Assembly: GCF_019837165.1 (NCBI RefSeq) | Contig: NZ_JAGYHC010000001.1 | Coordinates: 1,674,001-1,738,000, forward strand | Origin: Virgibacillus sp. NKC19-3 | Lineage (GTDB): Bacteria > Bacillota > Bacilli > Bacillales > Amphibacillaceae | Length of the DNA: 64,000 nucleotides | Reading direction: 5' to 3' | Shown: in pieces, positions 19,048 to 29,330 of the stretch | Layout of the letters: every line of letters starts with the position of its first letter | How positions within the stretch are numbered: position 1 is the stretch's first letter | Translations under genes and position numbers: made by a program | The notes under the pieces: model-generated | Told to the model about the DNA's origin: nothing | The model's input: the letters and a program-made list of their open reading frames with translations, nothing else | Databases searched by the model: none

Positions 19048-19407
19048 GTGCCAAATATTTATGATAGTGCATATGACTTAGAAAAAGCAATTCGTGAAAG
19101 TGATGAGTTTAAAAATCTGCAAGTAGCCTATGAAGCGGTGATGGCTGATGAATCTGCTAAGCAAATGTTTAACAATTTCCGTGATACCCAAATGAGTTTA
19201 CAGGAAAAACAAATGCAGGGACAGGAAATCACCGAAGAAGAGGTACAAAAGGCACAACAGGTTGTCGAACTCGTTCAACAACATAGTGAGATTTCCAAAT
19301 TAATGGAAGAGGAACAGCGATTGAACACAGTAATCAATGATGTGAGTCGTATTATTACTGCACCATTAGAAGAGCTGTACGGCAATCCGGAAGAAACAAC
19401 AGAATAA
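19048..19407 (+). CDS. yheA: YheA/YmcA-type (UPF0342) helical protein
   Basis: The 119-aa protein is almost entirely helical, rich in Glu and Gln (KAIRESDEFKNLQ..., ...EEVQKAQQVVELVQQH), and matches the YlbF/YmcA superfamily member YheA. AAGGAGGT precedes the start; the initiator is GTG (reading GTGCCAAAT). Its precise role is not known, though relatives YlbF and YmcA act with RNase Y in mRNA maturation. A terminator follows. Confidence 0.85.
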   Translation: MPNIYDSAYDLEKAIRESDEFKNLQVAYEAVMADESAKQMFNNFRDTQMSLQEKQMQGQEITEEEVQKAQQVVELVQQHSEISKLMEEEQRLNTVINDVSRIITAPLEELYGNPEETTE

Positions 19408-19413
19408 TAAAAA

Positions 19414-19448
19414 GAAACTTACAGGATTTGATTCTGTGAGTTTTTTTA
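19414..19448 (+). terminator. Terminator after yheA
   Basis: AACTTACAG pairs with CTGTGAGTT, followed by a seven-T run. Confidence 0.8.
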
Positions 19449-19499
19449 TTGCCTATGAAATTATAAAATGATTTGCTTGGGCATAACGTATTATTGATT

Positions 19500-19855
19500 A
19501 ATGGCTACGTCCAGCTACAAGCGCCAAAAACGAGGAGATAACACGAGAGCTCCCTACGATAAAGAAGACTTGGCGACTGACAGGCCAACAGGCGCAGGCA
19601 GAGCCATAGTCGCACTTATGCCTGTGGCGAAAGTCATGATCGGTTCACTTGACAAAGGAAGGCCAACTAAGAACGGCCTTGCCGGCCAACGCACGGCTCC
19701 CCTGATGCAGGGGCATGATTCCTTTTCGCTTTCCAAGCATAAGATTCACGTAGATTTTCGCCATTCATTGGCGACAAGTCACGTTCATCTAATCTCAGTT
19801 GCAACGCGGGGGTCTCTACGTTTTAAAAAGGCGCTTTTCGCTTTTGTTCTTCTTA
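19500..19855. repeat. Common GC-rich Bacillaceae intergenic repeat
   Basis: It begins GTCCAGCTACAAGCGCC and ends AAGGCGCTTTTCGCTTTTG, the typical boundary motifs of a repeat seen between genes of many Bacillaceae. Internal GGCGACTGACAGGCC and ACGGCTCCCCTGATGCAGGGG are GC-rich relative to the flanks. The open frame running through it resembles no family and is not called. Confidence 0.65.
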
Positions 19856-19922
19856 GCAGGGTTATGCAAAACAGTGTCGAATAGGTTAAAGGAGATAGAC
19901 ATTAAAAGGAGTTGTATTTATA

Positions 19923-20693
19923 TTGGACACGGTAATATTGGAAAGCTATAACCATACTTCGTTTATTTATTTGAATCGCCCAGAGCGCTATAATGCATTT
20001 AACAAAAAAATGCTGAAAGAATTATGGAACGTCTTGGAAACGGTTGAGAAAAATGATGATAAAATTGTTATGTTAGCCGGATATGGAAATGCCTTCTCTG
20101 CTGGTGGAGATGTCGGGATGATGAAGGATTTTGCGGATAAGGAATTCTTTGATGATGTCATGAAGACGATTGGAAAAATTGTACTAAAACTCTATATGAT
20201 GCCAAAGATTGTTCTTTCCGCGGTTCATGGGTCTGCTGCCGGATTAGGTCTTAGTTTAGCTTTGACGGCAGATTACGTCATTGCTCAACATGAAACGAGG
20301 TTGGGGATGCTATTTCTTGGAATCGGTTTAGCACCAGATGGTGGAGGTCATTTTTTACTGAAAGAGCGTCTTGGCACGAATAAGGCCAAGCAGTTCACAT
20401 GGAACTTGAAACAAGTCGATGGGCAACAGGCAATGGCAATGGGACTTGTTGATATATTGACAGACAAACAAGTAGTTAAAGAAGCAATAGATATCGGACA
20501 AAAGCTTCTGGATATGCCATTAACGGCAATGCTTAAAACAAAAATGATATACCATATGAAGCAAAGAAAACTACTCGAGTATTATGTAGAGGAAGAAAGA
20601 AAAGCACAATGGGAACTGAGACATACGATGGACCATCAGGAAGGTGTACAGGCATTTTTAGAAAAAAGAAAGCCGGAATTTAAAGGGGAGTAA
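19923..20693 (+). CDS. yhaR: Enoyl-CoA hydratase/isomerase family protein
   Basis: This 256-aa crotonase-fold protein shows the oxyanion-hole segment AFSAGGDVGMM near residue 60 and GSAAGLGLSLALTADY near residue 100, with GIGLAPDGGG further on. It starts with TTG after AAAAGGAG. The position ahead of yhzC and yhaQ matches yhaR of B. subtilis. The acyl-CoA substrate is not known; hydratase and isomerase activities cannot be told apart from the sequence. Confidence 0.88.
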   Translation: MDTVILESYNHTSFIYLNRPERYNAFNKKMLKELWNVLETVEKNDDKIVMLAGYGNAFSAGGDVGMMKDFADKEFFDDVMKTIGKIVLKLYMMPKIVLSAVHGSAAGLGLSLALTADYVIAQHETRLGMLFLGIGLAPDGGGHFLLKERLGTNKAKQFTWNLKQVDGQQAMAMGLVDILTDKQVVKEAIDIGQKLLDMPLTAMLKTKMIYHMKQRKLLEYYVEEERKAQWELRHTMDHQEGVQAFLEKRKPEFKGE

Positions 20694-20696
20694 ACG

Positions 20697-20733
20697 AAAA
20701 ACGACTTCACTAAAAAATGGCTGAAGTCGTTTT
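20697..20733. terminator. Bidirectional terminator between yhaR and yhzC
   Basis: AAAACGACTTCA and TGAAGTCGTTTT form a perfect 12-bp stem with A/T tracts on both ends. Confidence 0.9.
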
Positions 20734-20740
20734 AACTTTC

Positions 20741-20926
20741 TTACCGATGAAATAATATTAATTTGGCATCTGACGTTACACATCGGTGAGTATACTCGCT
20801 GTATCCTTCTTTTTCCAATCGTGATTGACCAATTTCCTTTGCTTCGTCAACGCTTCCCGCCTCAAAGGACTCATCCAGTAATTTTTCACCAGTTTGAGAG
20901 AAGACAGTTAATGCATATGATTTCAA
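20741..20926 (-). CDS. yhzC: YhzC-like small protein
   Basis: The 61-aa soluble protein (MKSYALTVFSQTGEKLLDES...) matches YhzC and lies in the same place, between yhaR and yhaQ and on the opposite strand. The ATG has AGGAGGGT a few bases upstream. Function unknown. Confidence 0.75.
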   Translation of the reverse strand: MKSYALTVFSQTGEKLLDESFEAGSVDEAKEIGQSRLEKEGYSEYTHRCVTSDAKLILFHR

Positions 20927-21154
20927 TGGAAAACCCTCCTTGGCCTGCTTTGTATTATATATTCTTGATTCATTCCAAAAAATCCTGCTTCAAGTCTAAA
21001 TGAGAAAACATTTATCTTCAAAAAACGAAACTATTCATAAGTCAAAACGTATAGTATTATTGTTGACAGGTAAGTACGCATAGGGGCAGGTTTTGGCATC
21101 CGTCGTTAAAAGTGTGGGCATGCCAGGGTTTTTAATCGGGAAGGAGAGAGAAAG

Positions 21155-22054
21155 TTGACATTGAAAATCAAAGATGTAACAAAGCGGTTTGGTAATCATA
21201 TGGCGGTCGACCATTTATCACTTGAAATACCAGAGAAAGAAATGTTTGGTTTTTTAGGCGGAAATGGAGCAGGAAAGACAACGACCTTCCGCATGATCTT
21301 AGGACTACTGGACATTACAGAAGGGGAAATTTCCTGGAATGGGGAGAGGATTAATTATGATAAAAGTCATTTGATCGGTTACCTGCCGGAAGAGAGAGGA
21401 CTTTATCCGAAATTAAAGGTAAGAGAGCAAATTGTTTATCTTGGCAAATTACGAGGAATGCGTAAAGATGCGATAATCACTGAACTAGAGGCATGGCTCA
21501 ATCGATTCAAAGTACCGGAATACATGGATAAAAAAATAGAAGAATTATCGAAGGGAAACCAGCAAAAAATCCAATTTATTTCGGCGATTATCCATAAACC
21601 AAAATTACTAATCTTAGATGAGCCGTTTTCCGGCCTCGATCCGGTTAATGTAGAAATGTTGAAAGAAGCTGTGATTGACTTGAAAGAAAGAGGAACATCG
21701 ATTGTATTTTCATCCCATCAAATGGAGCATGTAGAGGAGTTATGTGAGCACTTATGCATTCTACATAAAGGTAAACCAGTAGTTCAGGGGACGTTACCGG
21801 AGATAAAACGAGCTTATGGCAGGAAGAGCTTAGTTATTCATGCTGATTTTCCGTTAGAATTTTTACAGGATTATCCCGGTATCGTTAGTTATAAAAGGGT
21901 AACAGAAGGCTGTGAGTTGGAGATTGAAAATGAGACAGTCGCGCGAGGTGTCTTTACGGAATTGCAAGGAAACGGATTTGTTCGTAAATTTGAGCTTGAA
22001 GAGCCCACGTTAAATGATATTTTCATTGAGAAAGTTGGTGCTTCTTATGAATAA
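21155..22054 (+). CDS. yhaQ: ABC exporter ATPase YhaQ (NatA-like)
   Basis: The 299-aa ABC ATPase has Walker A GGNGAGKTT, signature LSKGNQQKI, Walker B LLILDEP and a C-terminal extension ending in PTLNDIFIEKVG, typical of sodium/drug exporter ATPases. It overlaps yhaP by 8 bp. With YhaP it should form a homodimer-energised exporter; the pair resembles NatAB, but the substrate is unproven. Confidence 0.9.
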   Translation: MTLKIKDVTKRFGNHMAVDHLSLEIPEKEMFGFLGGNGAGKTTTFRMILGLLDITEGEISWNGERINYDKSHLIGYLPEERGLYPKLKVREQIVYLGKLRGMRKDAIITELEAWLNRFKVPEYMDKKIEELSKGNQQKIQFISAIIHKPKLLILDEPFSGLDPVNVEMLKEAVIDLKERGTSIVFSSHQMEHVEELCEHLCILHKGKPVVQGTLPEIKRAYGRKSLVIHADFPLEFLQDYPGIVSYKRVTEGCELEIENETVARGVFTELQGNGFVRKFELEEPTLNDIFIEKVGASYE

Positions 22055-23296
22055 ATTCTGGATCATACTGTCACATACGTATATGACACGTGTGAAAACA
22101 AAGGCATTTTTAATTAGTACGATCATCACACTATTATTTATGGCTGGAGTCGCTAATATTCAACCAATTATGGACGCCTTCTCGGATGGGAGCAAAGATC
22201 AGATTGCTGTCATAGACGAATCGGGAGAGTTATTTGATCCTTTAAGCCAACGTATGGAACAAACAGATGAAAATGTAGAACTTGTTTTATTCGATGATAC
22301 AGAAGAAGAGGCGAAAACAGCTGTTCAAGAGGAAGAATATCAGGCGTTAATAGTATTAACATTAAACGATAATCAATTACCCGAAAGCATCTATTTCGCA
22401 AATGATATTTCGGACAGCGGTAATCAAATGGTTATTGAGCAGCAACTGCAGCAATTAAAAGTAGCATTGTCCACACAGCAAGCGGGTATTGATGCGGAGA
22501 CATTAGAGGAAATATATGCACCGGTGATGTTTGAGACGGTAGCATTAGATGAAACGGCTAAAACTTCAGAAGAGCTCAATCAAACGAGAGGAATTGTCTA
22601 TATCATGCTTTTTGTCTTATACCTTGCAATCATTATTTACGGACAGATGATAGCAACGGATGTAGCAACGGAAAAGTCATCAAGAGTGATGGAAATTCTG
22701 GTATCCAGTGCTCCTCCTGTAACGCATATGTTTGCAAAGATTGCCGGTATAGCGTTACTGGGATTAACCCAAGTAGGTTTATTTGTTGGAATCGGGTATG
22801 CGTTAATTATGTCCAAACAAGAGGCATTGACAGGGGGGTTTTTGAATATCTGGGGATACAAGATGGTTCTATATCGGTATATATTTATGCGTTTGTGTTT
22901 TTTATACTTGGCTACTTGCTATATGCAACACTTGCAGCAATGCTTGGCGCACTGGTCAGCAGAGTAGAAGACGCAAATCAAATGATGATGCCAATGATTT
23001 TGTTAATTATGGTTGCATTTTTCATTGCGGTTTATGGCTTGAGTATTCCAGATTCTGCACTTGTTAAGGTAACTTCCTTTATTCCGTTTTTTGCACCGAT
23101 GATCATGTTTTTACGTGTCGGAATGCTGGATATTCCAGCATGGGAAGTCGTCTTATCTATTGGATTATTAGTAGGAACTATTGTTCTGTTGGCGATTATC
23201 GGTGCACGTATATATAAAGGTGGTGTTCTCATGTATGGGGGAACGAACTCGTTAAAAGATGTGAAAAGAGCATTTACGTTATCGAAGAAGGAATAG
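22047..23296 (+). pseudogene. yhaP: ABC exporter permease YhaP (NatB-like), frameshifted
   Basis: The start overlaps yhaQ (ATGAATAA). The first frame encodes an N-terminal anchor, a large extracytoplasmic domain and the first C-terminal helices (to ...FLNIWGY), then goes out of frame at TGGGG (22852-22855). The other frame supplies the missing C-terminal membrane segments (GIQDGSISVYIYAF...RAFTLSKKE). One extra G joins them as NIWGIQDGS and restores 416 aa, the length of B. subtilis YhaP. As read, the product would lose the last four membrane helices. Confidence 0.82.
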
Positions 23297-23304
23297 AATT
23301 TAGT

Positions 23305-23331
23305 AAAAGGTCACTTGTGAGTGGCCTTTTG
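23305..23331 (+). terminator. Terminator after yhaP
   Basis: AAAAGGTCAC pairs with GTGGCCTTTT around a short TTGTGA loop. Confidence 0.75.
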
Positions 23332-23395
23332 ATTTCGAACGTGCATTCGCTATTCGTTTTTGCTAAAATAAGAGGGAAGAATAGAGGTGTAAAAA

Positions 23396-24622
23396 ATGGC
23401 GAATCAAATTTCATTTATCCATGCAGCAGATCTGCATTTAGATAGTCTGTTTAAAGGATTAGCAGGTGCGCCTGATCATATTTTTCAGGAAATACTGGAA
23501 AGTACATTTACTGCGCTTGACTATTTGATCCAGGTCGCGATTGATAAACAGGTTGATTTCGTGCTTATAGCAGGTGATTTGTTTGATAATGAAAAACAAA
23601 GCTTAAAGGCACAGGTACGCTTGCGACGCGCTTTTGAAAAACTTGAATCCCATGACATACATGTTTATGCGTCGCATGGGAACCATGATTACATAAATGG
23701 AAACATGCATCCGGTTACCTATCCGGATAATGTGCATATTTTTCCGGATGAGCAGGTGAGGCAATTTGTGTATCATAAAGATGATCAAACAGAGGTGGCT
23801 ATTTATGGATTTAGCTATGAAAATCGTGCAGTATTAACGAAGAAAGTGGATGAATATAGGGTGACAGATCCTTCTATTCCATACCACATCGCCATGCTAC
23901 ATGGGAGTGTTCAAAGTAATACAGAACATGATACTTATGCCCCTTTCCAAGTTCAAGATTTAGTGGAATATCCCTTTGACTACTGGGCACTTGGTCATAT
24001 TCATCAGCGAGAGATATTAAAACAAGATCCGCCGATTGTTTATCCTGGAAATATTCAGGGGCGACATCGAAAAGAAACCGGTGAAAAAGGCTGCTACCAT
24101 GTTGTACTAACAGAAACAGGTGCTGACATGACTTTTATTCCACTTCAAGCCATACGATTTCATATACTAACGGTTGATGTATCGATGTGCAATGAAATTC
24201 ATCAAATCGAAAATAAAATTCAAGAAGCGTTGAAAAATTGCGTTTGCTCTACACCAATGCTTATTGATCTGACGTTAACCGGCGACAATTCAAAGCTCAA
24301 GGAATGGGAGAATGAAAACGATCTTGACGAAGTTATCGAACTTGTTAATGAAACACGAACCCATCAACAAAATTGGAAGTTTATTTTCAGATATTCCTTG
24401 GAAACGTATCATTCTTTGTTAGATACAGATTTATATAAAGGCGAACATTTCATTGGAGAATTAGCTCGTCATTTTGAAGAAGTAGCGATCCAGCCTTTTT
24501 TGAAAGAATTATATCAGCATAAACAAGCGCGAAAATATATCGAACCATTAAACCAAACAGATGAGGAGTTCGTAAAAACACAAGCAAAGCAACTATTATT
24601 CATGGAGCTACTTAAAGATTGA
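23396..24622 (+). CDS. yhaO: DNA repair nuclease YhaO (SbcD/Mre11-like)
   Basis: The 408-aa calcineurin-like phosphoesterase carries the full Mre11 motif series: HAADLHLD near residue 9, AGDLFDN, SHGNHDY and ALGHIHQRE. The gene is 11 bp upstream of yhaN, which encodes an SbcC/Rad50-like partner, so the two likely form a nuclease/ATPase complex acting on DNA ends. The start ATG has AGAGGTG upstream. Confidence 0.9.
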   Translation: MANQISFIHAADLHLDSLFKGLAGAPDHIFQEILESTFTALDYLIQVAIDKQVDFVLIAGDLFDNEKQSLKAQVRLRRAFEKLESHDIHVYASHGNHDYINGNMHPVTYPDNVHIFPDEQVRQFVYHKDDQTEVAIYGFSYENRAVLTKKVDEYRVTDPSIPYHIAMLHGSVQSNTEHDTYAPFQVQDLVEYPFDYWALGHIHQREILKQDPPIVYPGNIQGRHRKETGEKGCYHVVLTETGADMTFIPLQAIRFHILTVDVSMCNEIHQIENKIQEALKNCVCSTPMLIDLTLTGDNSKLKEWENENDLDEVIELVNETRTHQQNWKFIFRYSLETYHSLLDTDLYKGEHFIGELARHFEEVAIQPFLKELYQHKQARKYIEPLNQTDEEFVKTQAKQLLFMELLKD

Positions 24623-24633
24623 GGTGAGTTAGG

Positions 24634-27606
24634 TTGAAGTTAATGCATGCAACGATTTATGGTTTTGGTAAATGGGTTGATTATGACATTGATTTTACGA
24701 GTGAATCCGTTCAAATCATCTATGGAGAAAATGAATCTGGGAAAACAACCTTGCAGAAGTTCATTCTTTTTATGTTATTTGGCTTACCACCGAAACAGCG
24801 TGCTTTTTACCGTCCAAAAACAAGCGGGAAAATGGGTGGTAGATTGACCATTGTTGATCCGATCGAAGGAACATATACAATCGAGCGACTGGATGAGGTC
24901 AGAAATGGTGCGGCAATATGTTTCACTGATGATGGACAAGAACATGATGAAACGTGGTTAAAAGATCGTTTGAATGGGATGACATACAGCACGTATCAAT
25001 CCATTTTTTCCTTCTCGGCTTTCGATTTACATGCACTTACAGAAATGAAAGAGGATGATTTTGGGGAAGTGTTGCTCGGTATTGGTTTAACCGGGTCAAA
25101 TAATATTTATGCGATTGAAAAAAAGTTAGATAATCAAATTGGCGAGTTATTCAAGCCCTATGGAAAAAAGCCAGTAATGAATCAGCAACTTGAGGTATTG
25201 AACGAACGCTTTAAACATTTACATACGTTTCAAGCTGAGGAGGCGCAATACCGGGAAAAGAAAGCAAAAGCAGCCTCCTTAACAGATGAAATCAATACAT
25301 TGCATCATGAGCTGCAACAGGAAAAAAAGAACCTGCTTTCGATAGAAAAGCATCAGCATGCATTACCGATTATTCATGATTATCATCATTGCTCCAAACA
25401 ATTGGCAAGCTATCCTGCTGACATTGATTTCCCTGAAAATGGTGTCGATCGTCTGGAAAAAGTAAATGAAAAATTACTTCCTTTAACGAGTGAACTTGCT
25501 GCCTGGGAAGATAATCAAAAACAGTATCAGGAAAAAATATCAGCCCTAAAAGAAGAGCTGGAGAATAAATCTGTTCACAACCATGGGCAAGAACTACTCC
25601 GAAAAAAGGAACAATATAAACAAAATGAAAAGGACCTGGAAAGACTGCAAGCCGCAATCCATAAGAAAGACATGCAAATAAATGCAGGACTTGATGAATT
25701 GAATATCGCGTTAAACGCAGTTGATTTAGCTTCTATTGAATTTCCTTTTTATATCGAGAAAACATGGAATCAGCTGAAAAATGATGCCGATCAGCTGCAC
25801 TTAGAAGAAAAACAATTGCAGCAAGAGAGAAACCAGGCAAAACAGCAACGAAATTATGTGATTAATCAGCAGCAAGAACTGGAAGAAGGATTGCTAACGG
25901 AGGAACGTTACCATGAACTGCATGAAAAAATAAATGAACAAAAAGAACATGATGTATTACAAAAGCTAAAACGTTATGCTGCCGATAAACGAAATGAATG
26001 GGAGGAAATCAAACAGGCGACAGACAAGAAAAGTAGGAATCTTTTGCTTGCAAGCATCTTATTCTCGTTATTGGCAGGTATAGGCGGGATCATTACAAAT
26101 AGTATATGGATTTTCTATCTTATACCACTATTTGTTATCATCGGCATCGGGGGATGGCTATGGGGGAGAAGCACCATCACAAATATAGAAAATATGTTAC
26201 TCCAAGAAAATCCCCAAGCACCTGCAATGCAGGCGACAGATGAAGAAAGAGAAGAGGCAGAAAGGTTACTTGCTCTCCATGATAAATATGCCAATGAATT
26301 ACAGTCTTTAAAAGAACAATTAAAGGCTATCGATATCCAGTTTATTCAATGGGATGAAAAGCGTCGAATACATGTGGAGAGGGAAGAAGAATTAAATGCG
26401 CGAATAGCTGCCCAACACGAAACTTATCCATTTTTACGTGACATCGAAATCAGTTACTGGCCTGAATGCTTTCATCATTTGAGGCGCCTTTTAAACTTAG
26501 ATCAAGAACGCCGGCACAATGACAGAGAATTCTACCAACTACAAGTAACCCAAGAAGAGATACGCCAAGAAGCTAATGCGTTTTTACAATCAACAAAATG
26601 GGAAACTCCTGCTACAACGATGGATGATGCATTTGCAACGATTGAACGGTTAATAAATACGTATCAAACTGCAATGAAGCAGTTGGAAAACTACGAAAAC
26701 TTAATTGCAGAAAACAGGCAACAACAACGCGCTCTCAAACAAAAGATGCGCACGTATGAAAAAGAAATAACGGCTTTACTGGACATCGCGCAGGTAGAAA
26801 GTATCGATGCATTTTATAAGAAAGCAAAACAATTGGAGGAGAAACAAGAGATTGAAGCAACCATCAAACAGAGTCTTGAACAGCTTAGTGTGACCTTTTC
26901 ACAAGCTGCTTTGAAACAAGCGCTTGAAGAAAACAATGATCAAGATACAATGGAAATCATGCATCAGCAATCGCAATCTAAAATTGATCAAGTGGAATTA
27001 AATATCAATGAAAAACGGCATCAACTTGCTGAAATAAATGCAACACTTAAGACATTGGAATCATCTGAGTCGCTTTCTGAAACGGCCCATCGATTTCAAA
27101 TGGAGACGGAGTATTTAAATAAACAGGCGAAACAATGGGCTATTGTAAAGACAGCGAAGGAAATGCTTATCGAAACAAAGCGTAACTACCGGAATAAATA
27201 TATAAATAGAGTGATCGATCAAGCGACCCACTATTTTGAAAAAATAACAGGAAACGCATATATCAAGATTTATGCGCCTACTGCTAATAGGCCATTTCAA
27301 GTAGAAGCAAATGATCATCTACGTTATACAGTGAATGAATTATCTCAAGGAACCATTGATCAATTGTATATTGCACTACGGATAGCAATAAGTGAGATAA
27401 TGAGTGACAGGCATCAATTACCATTTATCATTGATGATGCGTTTGTACATTTTGATACCATGCGTACAAATCGGATTATGGAAATTATGGAGGAAATCGC
27501 CAAAGAGCAACAAATGATCATTTTTACGTGTAAGGACGAAGTGGTTGAATGTTCAAAAAGTGCTGAAATTATGCGTTTGGGGAATACAGTTCGCATAAAT
27601 GAATAA
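24634..27606 (+). CDS. yhaN: SbcC/Rad50-like AAA ATPase YhaN with internal membrane helices
   Basis: In this 990-aa protein, Walker A YGENESGKTT lies near residue 35; the C-terminal half-domain has the signature LSQGTIDQLYIALR and Walker B LPFIIDDAFVHFD. Between them run long coiled coils. Near residues 468-512 two hydrophobic helices (LLLASILFSLLAGIGGII and IWIFYLIPLFVIIGIGGWL) interrupt the coiled coil where Rad50 would have its zinc hook; no Cys-X-X-Cys hook is seen. The start is TTG with GAGGTGAG upstream. It pairs with YhaO. Confidence 0.88.
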   Translation: MKLMHATIYGFGKWVDYDIDFTSESVQIIYGENESGKTTLQKFILFMLFGLPPKQRAFYRPKTSGKMGGRLTIVDPIEGTYTIERLDEVRNGAAICFTDDGQEHDETWLKDRLNGMTYSTYQSIFSFSAFDLHALTEMKEDDFGEVLLGIGLTGSNNIYAIEKKLDNQIGELFKPYGKKPVMNQQLEVLNERFKHLHTFQAEEAQYREKKAKAASLTDEINTLHHELQQEKKNLLSIEKHQHALPIIHDYHHCSKQLASYPADIDFPENGVDRLEKVNEKLLPLTSELAAWEDNQKQYQEKISALKEELENKSVHNHGQELLRKKEQYKQNEKDLERLQAAIHKKDMQINAGLDELNIALNAVDLASIEFPFYIEKTWNQLKNDADQLHLEEKQLQQERNQAKQQRNYVINQQQELEEGLLTEERYHELHEKINEQKEHDVLQKLKRYAADKRNEWEEIKQATDKKSRNLLLASILFSLLAGIGGIITNSIWIFYLIPLFVIIGIGGWLWGRSTITNIENMLLQENPQAPAMQATDEEREEAERLLALHDKYANELQSLKEQLKAIDIQFIQWDEKRRIHVEREEELNARIAAQHETYPFLRDIEISYWPECFHHLRRLLNLDQERRHNDREFYQLQVTQEEIRQEANAFLQSTKWETPATTMDDAFATIERLINTYQTAMKQLENYENLIAENRQQQRALKQKMRTYEKEITALLDIAQVESIDAFYKKAKQLEEKQEIEATIKQSLEQLSVTFSQAALKQALEENNDQDTMEIMHQQSQSKIDQVELNINEKRHQLAEINATLKTLESSESLSETAHRFQMETEYLNKQAKQWAIVKTAKEMLIETKRNYRNKYINRVIDQATHYFEKITGNAYIKIYAPTANRPFQVEANDHLRYTVNELSQGTIDQLYIALRIAISEIMSDRHQLPFIIDDAFVHFDTMRTNRIMEIMEEIAKEQQMIIFTCKDEVVECSKSAEIMRLGNTVRINE

Positions 27607-27653
27607 ATAATGATAAACTATTTTTAGAAATTATGCAGATGGAGGGACATCCA

Positions 27654-28202
27654 TTGCCAGAGAAAAATGAGGCCAAAAACTGGGAAAAATATGATGATAC
27701 GATTCAACGATTCATTCAAGTCATTGCAAAAAACATGAATTTGTATGGCATTACACCCTCTGTAGGACGATTATATGGCGTCTTGTATTTTTCCGGTCAG
27801 CCGATGACACTGGATGATATGCGAGAAGCATTGGTAATGAGTAAAACAAGTATGTCAACAGGGGTCCGAGCATTGAGCGAGATGAGAATGGTAGAATCTA
27901 CCTTTAAAAAAGGAATTCGTAAAGACCTGTACGAATCAGAAGAAGACTGGTATAAATCCTTCACTTCTTTATTTGGTAATCGCTGGCGTCAACAAACAGA
28001 AACAAATATTGAAGAGGCGGAAGAAACCATCGCTGTGTTATATGAGCTATGGGATGAAACAGACGATGAGGAGTTAAAAGTTAAAATAGAAGATGATGTA
28101 GAAAGACTCCATTATGCAAAAAATTATTATGAATGGTTAATGAAATTCATTAATGTCATGGAATCTGGAGAGATTTTTAACTATATTCCAAAAAACCAAT
28201 AA
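27654..28202 (+). CDS. GbsR-family (MarR-like) transcriptional regulator
   Basis: The 182-aa protein from the TTG at 27654 has GGAGGG 7 bp upstream; the ATG codons at 27633 and 27639 overlap that site. The winged helix (LDDMREALVMSKTSMSTGVRAL) and the KKGIRKDLYE wing are GbsR-type, a group tied to glycine betaine and choline genes in B. subtilis. It shares these motifs with the regulator at 34780-35283. It sits between yhaN and yhaM, where B. subtilis has none. Target unknown. Confidence 0.83.
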   Translation: MPEKNEAKNWEKYDDTIQRFIQVIAKNMNLYGITPSVGRLYGVLYFSGQPMTLDDMREALVMSKTSMSTGVRALSEMRMVESTFKKGIRKDLYESEEDWYKSFTSLFGNRWRQQTETNIEEAEETIAVLYELWDETDDEELKVKIEDDVERLHYAKNYYEWLMKFINVMESGEIFNYIPKNQ

Positions 28203-28313
28203 ACATTACTGTAGGGATTGACATAAAAGAATAGGTTTGCATGCAATGAAATGATTGCATCAGCCAATTTTTCGTCGGTCTCTTTTTATTTAACAGGGGA
28301 AGGAGTTTTTTCA

Positions 28314-29264
28314 ATGGGAAGGGGAATTGGATATACTGCCGTTGGCGATTCATTTGACGGTTATATGTTAATTAAAGAAGCGACAAAAGGTGTTGCAAGC
28401 AATGGAAAGCCTTTCTTAACCTTAATATTAAGAGATGCTACAGGTGAAATTGATGCAAAGCTTTGGGATGCATCCAAGGAGGATGAAACCGTATTTATAC
28501 CGGAACAAATTGTTAGACTTAGCGGTGAAGTTAATCAGTTTCGCGGGAGAGCACAACTGAAAATCAAGTCTGTACGTCTTGCTCAACCTACAGATGGCGT
28601 TCGTGTCTCAGACTTTGTTGAAAAAGCTCCAGTTGAAAGGGAAATTTTATCGGAACGGTTAACGGAGGTCATTTTTGAAATGGAGAATCCGGTAATGCAG
28701 CGAATTGTCCGTGCATTTATTACAAAGTATCAAGAAGGAATATTAACGTACCCCGCGGCTTCTAAGAATCATCATGAATATGTCTCCGGACTGGCTCATC
28801 ATATTGTAAGTATGCTTGCCATTGCCAGAGAATTACATAATCTATACCCGGAACTTAATAAAGATTTATTATATGCAGGAATTATATTACATGATCTCGG
28901 TAAGCTAAAGGAACTATCTGGTGTAGTGACAACAAGCTATACAACAGAAGGGAAACTGTTGGGGCATATCCCGATGATGGTAGAAGAAATCGGGCAAATG
29001 GCAAAAGAACTGCAAATGGAAGGAGAAGAAGAGGTGTTAATTTTACAACATGTCGTGTTAAGTCATCATGGAAAAGCAGAATGGGGGAGCCCAAAGCCGC
29101 CATTAGTTCGTGAAGCGGAAATCCTGCATTTCATCGATTTAATAGATGCGAAAATGAATATGTTAAATCGGGCATTGGATAAAGTTAAACCAGGTGAATT
29201 CACCGAGAGATTATTTGCTATGGATAATCGGGCATTTTATAAACCCCTATTTGAAGAAAAATAA
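28314..29264 (+). CDS. yhaM: 3'-5' exoribonuclease YhaM
   Basis: The 316-aa protein has an N-terminal OB fold ([22 protein letters not shown] near residue 32) and a C-terminal HD domain ([10 protein letters not shown]..., [11 protein letters not shown] near residue 205, and [15 protein letters not shown]). This domain pair defines the Mn-dependent YhaM RNase of Gram-positive bacteria. The ATG at 28314 follows GGAAGGAG; an in-frame TTG 63 bp upstream is not needed. Confidence 0.93.
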   Translation: MGRGIGYTAVGDSFDGYMLIKEATKGVASNGKPFLTLILRDATGEIDAKLWDASKEDETVFIPEQIVRLSGEVNQFRGRAQLKIKSVRLAQPTDGVRVSDFVEKAPVEREILSERLTEVIFEMENPVMQRIVRAFITKYQEGILTYPAASKNHHEYVSGLAHHIVSMLAIARELHNLYPELNKDLLYAGIILHDLGKLKELSGVVTTSYTTEGKLLGHIPMMVEEIGQMAKELQMEGEEEVLILQHVVLSHHGKAEWGSPKPPLVREAEILHFIDLIDAKMNMLNRALDKVKPGEFTERLFAMDNRAFYKPLFEEK

Positions 29265-29330
29265 GGTCATTTTTTCGCCTCTTTGTACATATATATGGGA
29301 TTATGAGGATGGACAAGGGGGGCTGTATAA

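Noticed and set aside
19501-19884. 127-codon open frame between yheA and yhaR
   Set aside because: It coincides with a common Bacillaceae intergenic repeat and has no recognisable protein features.
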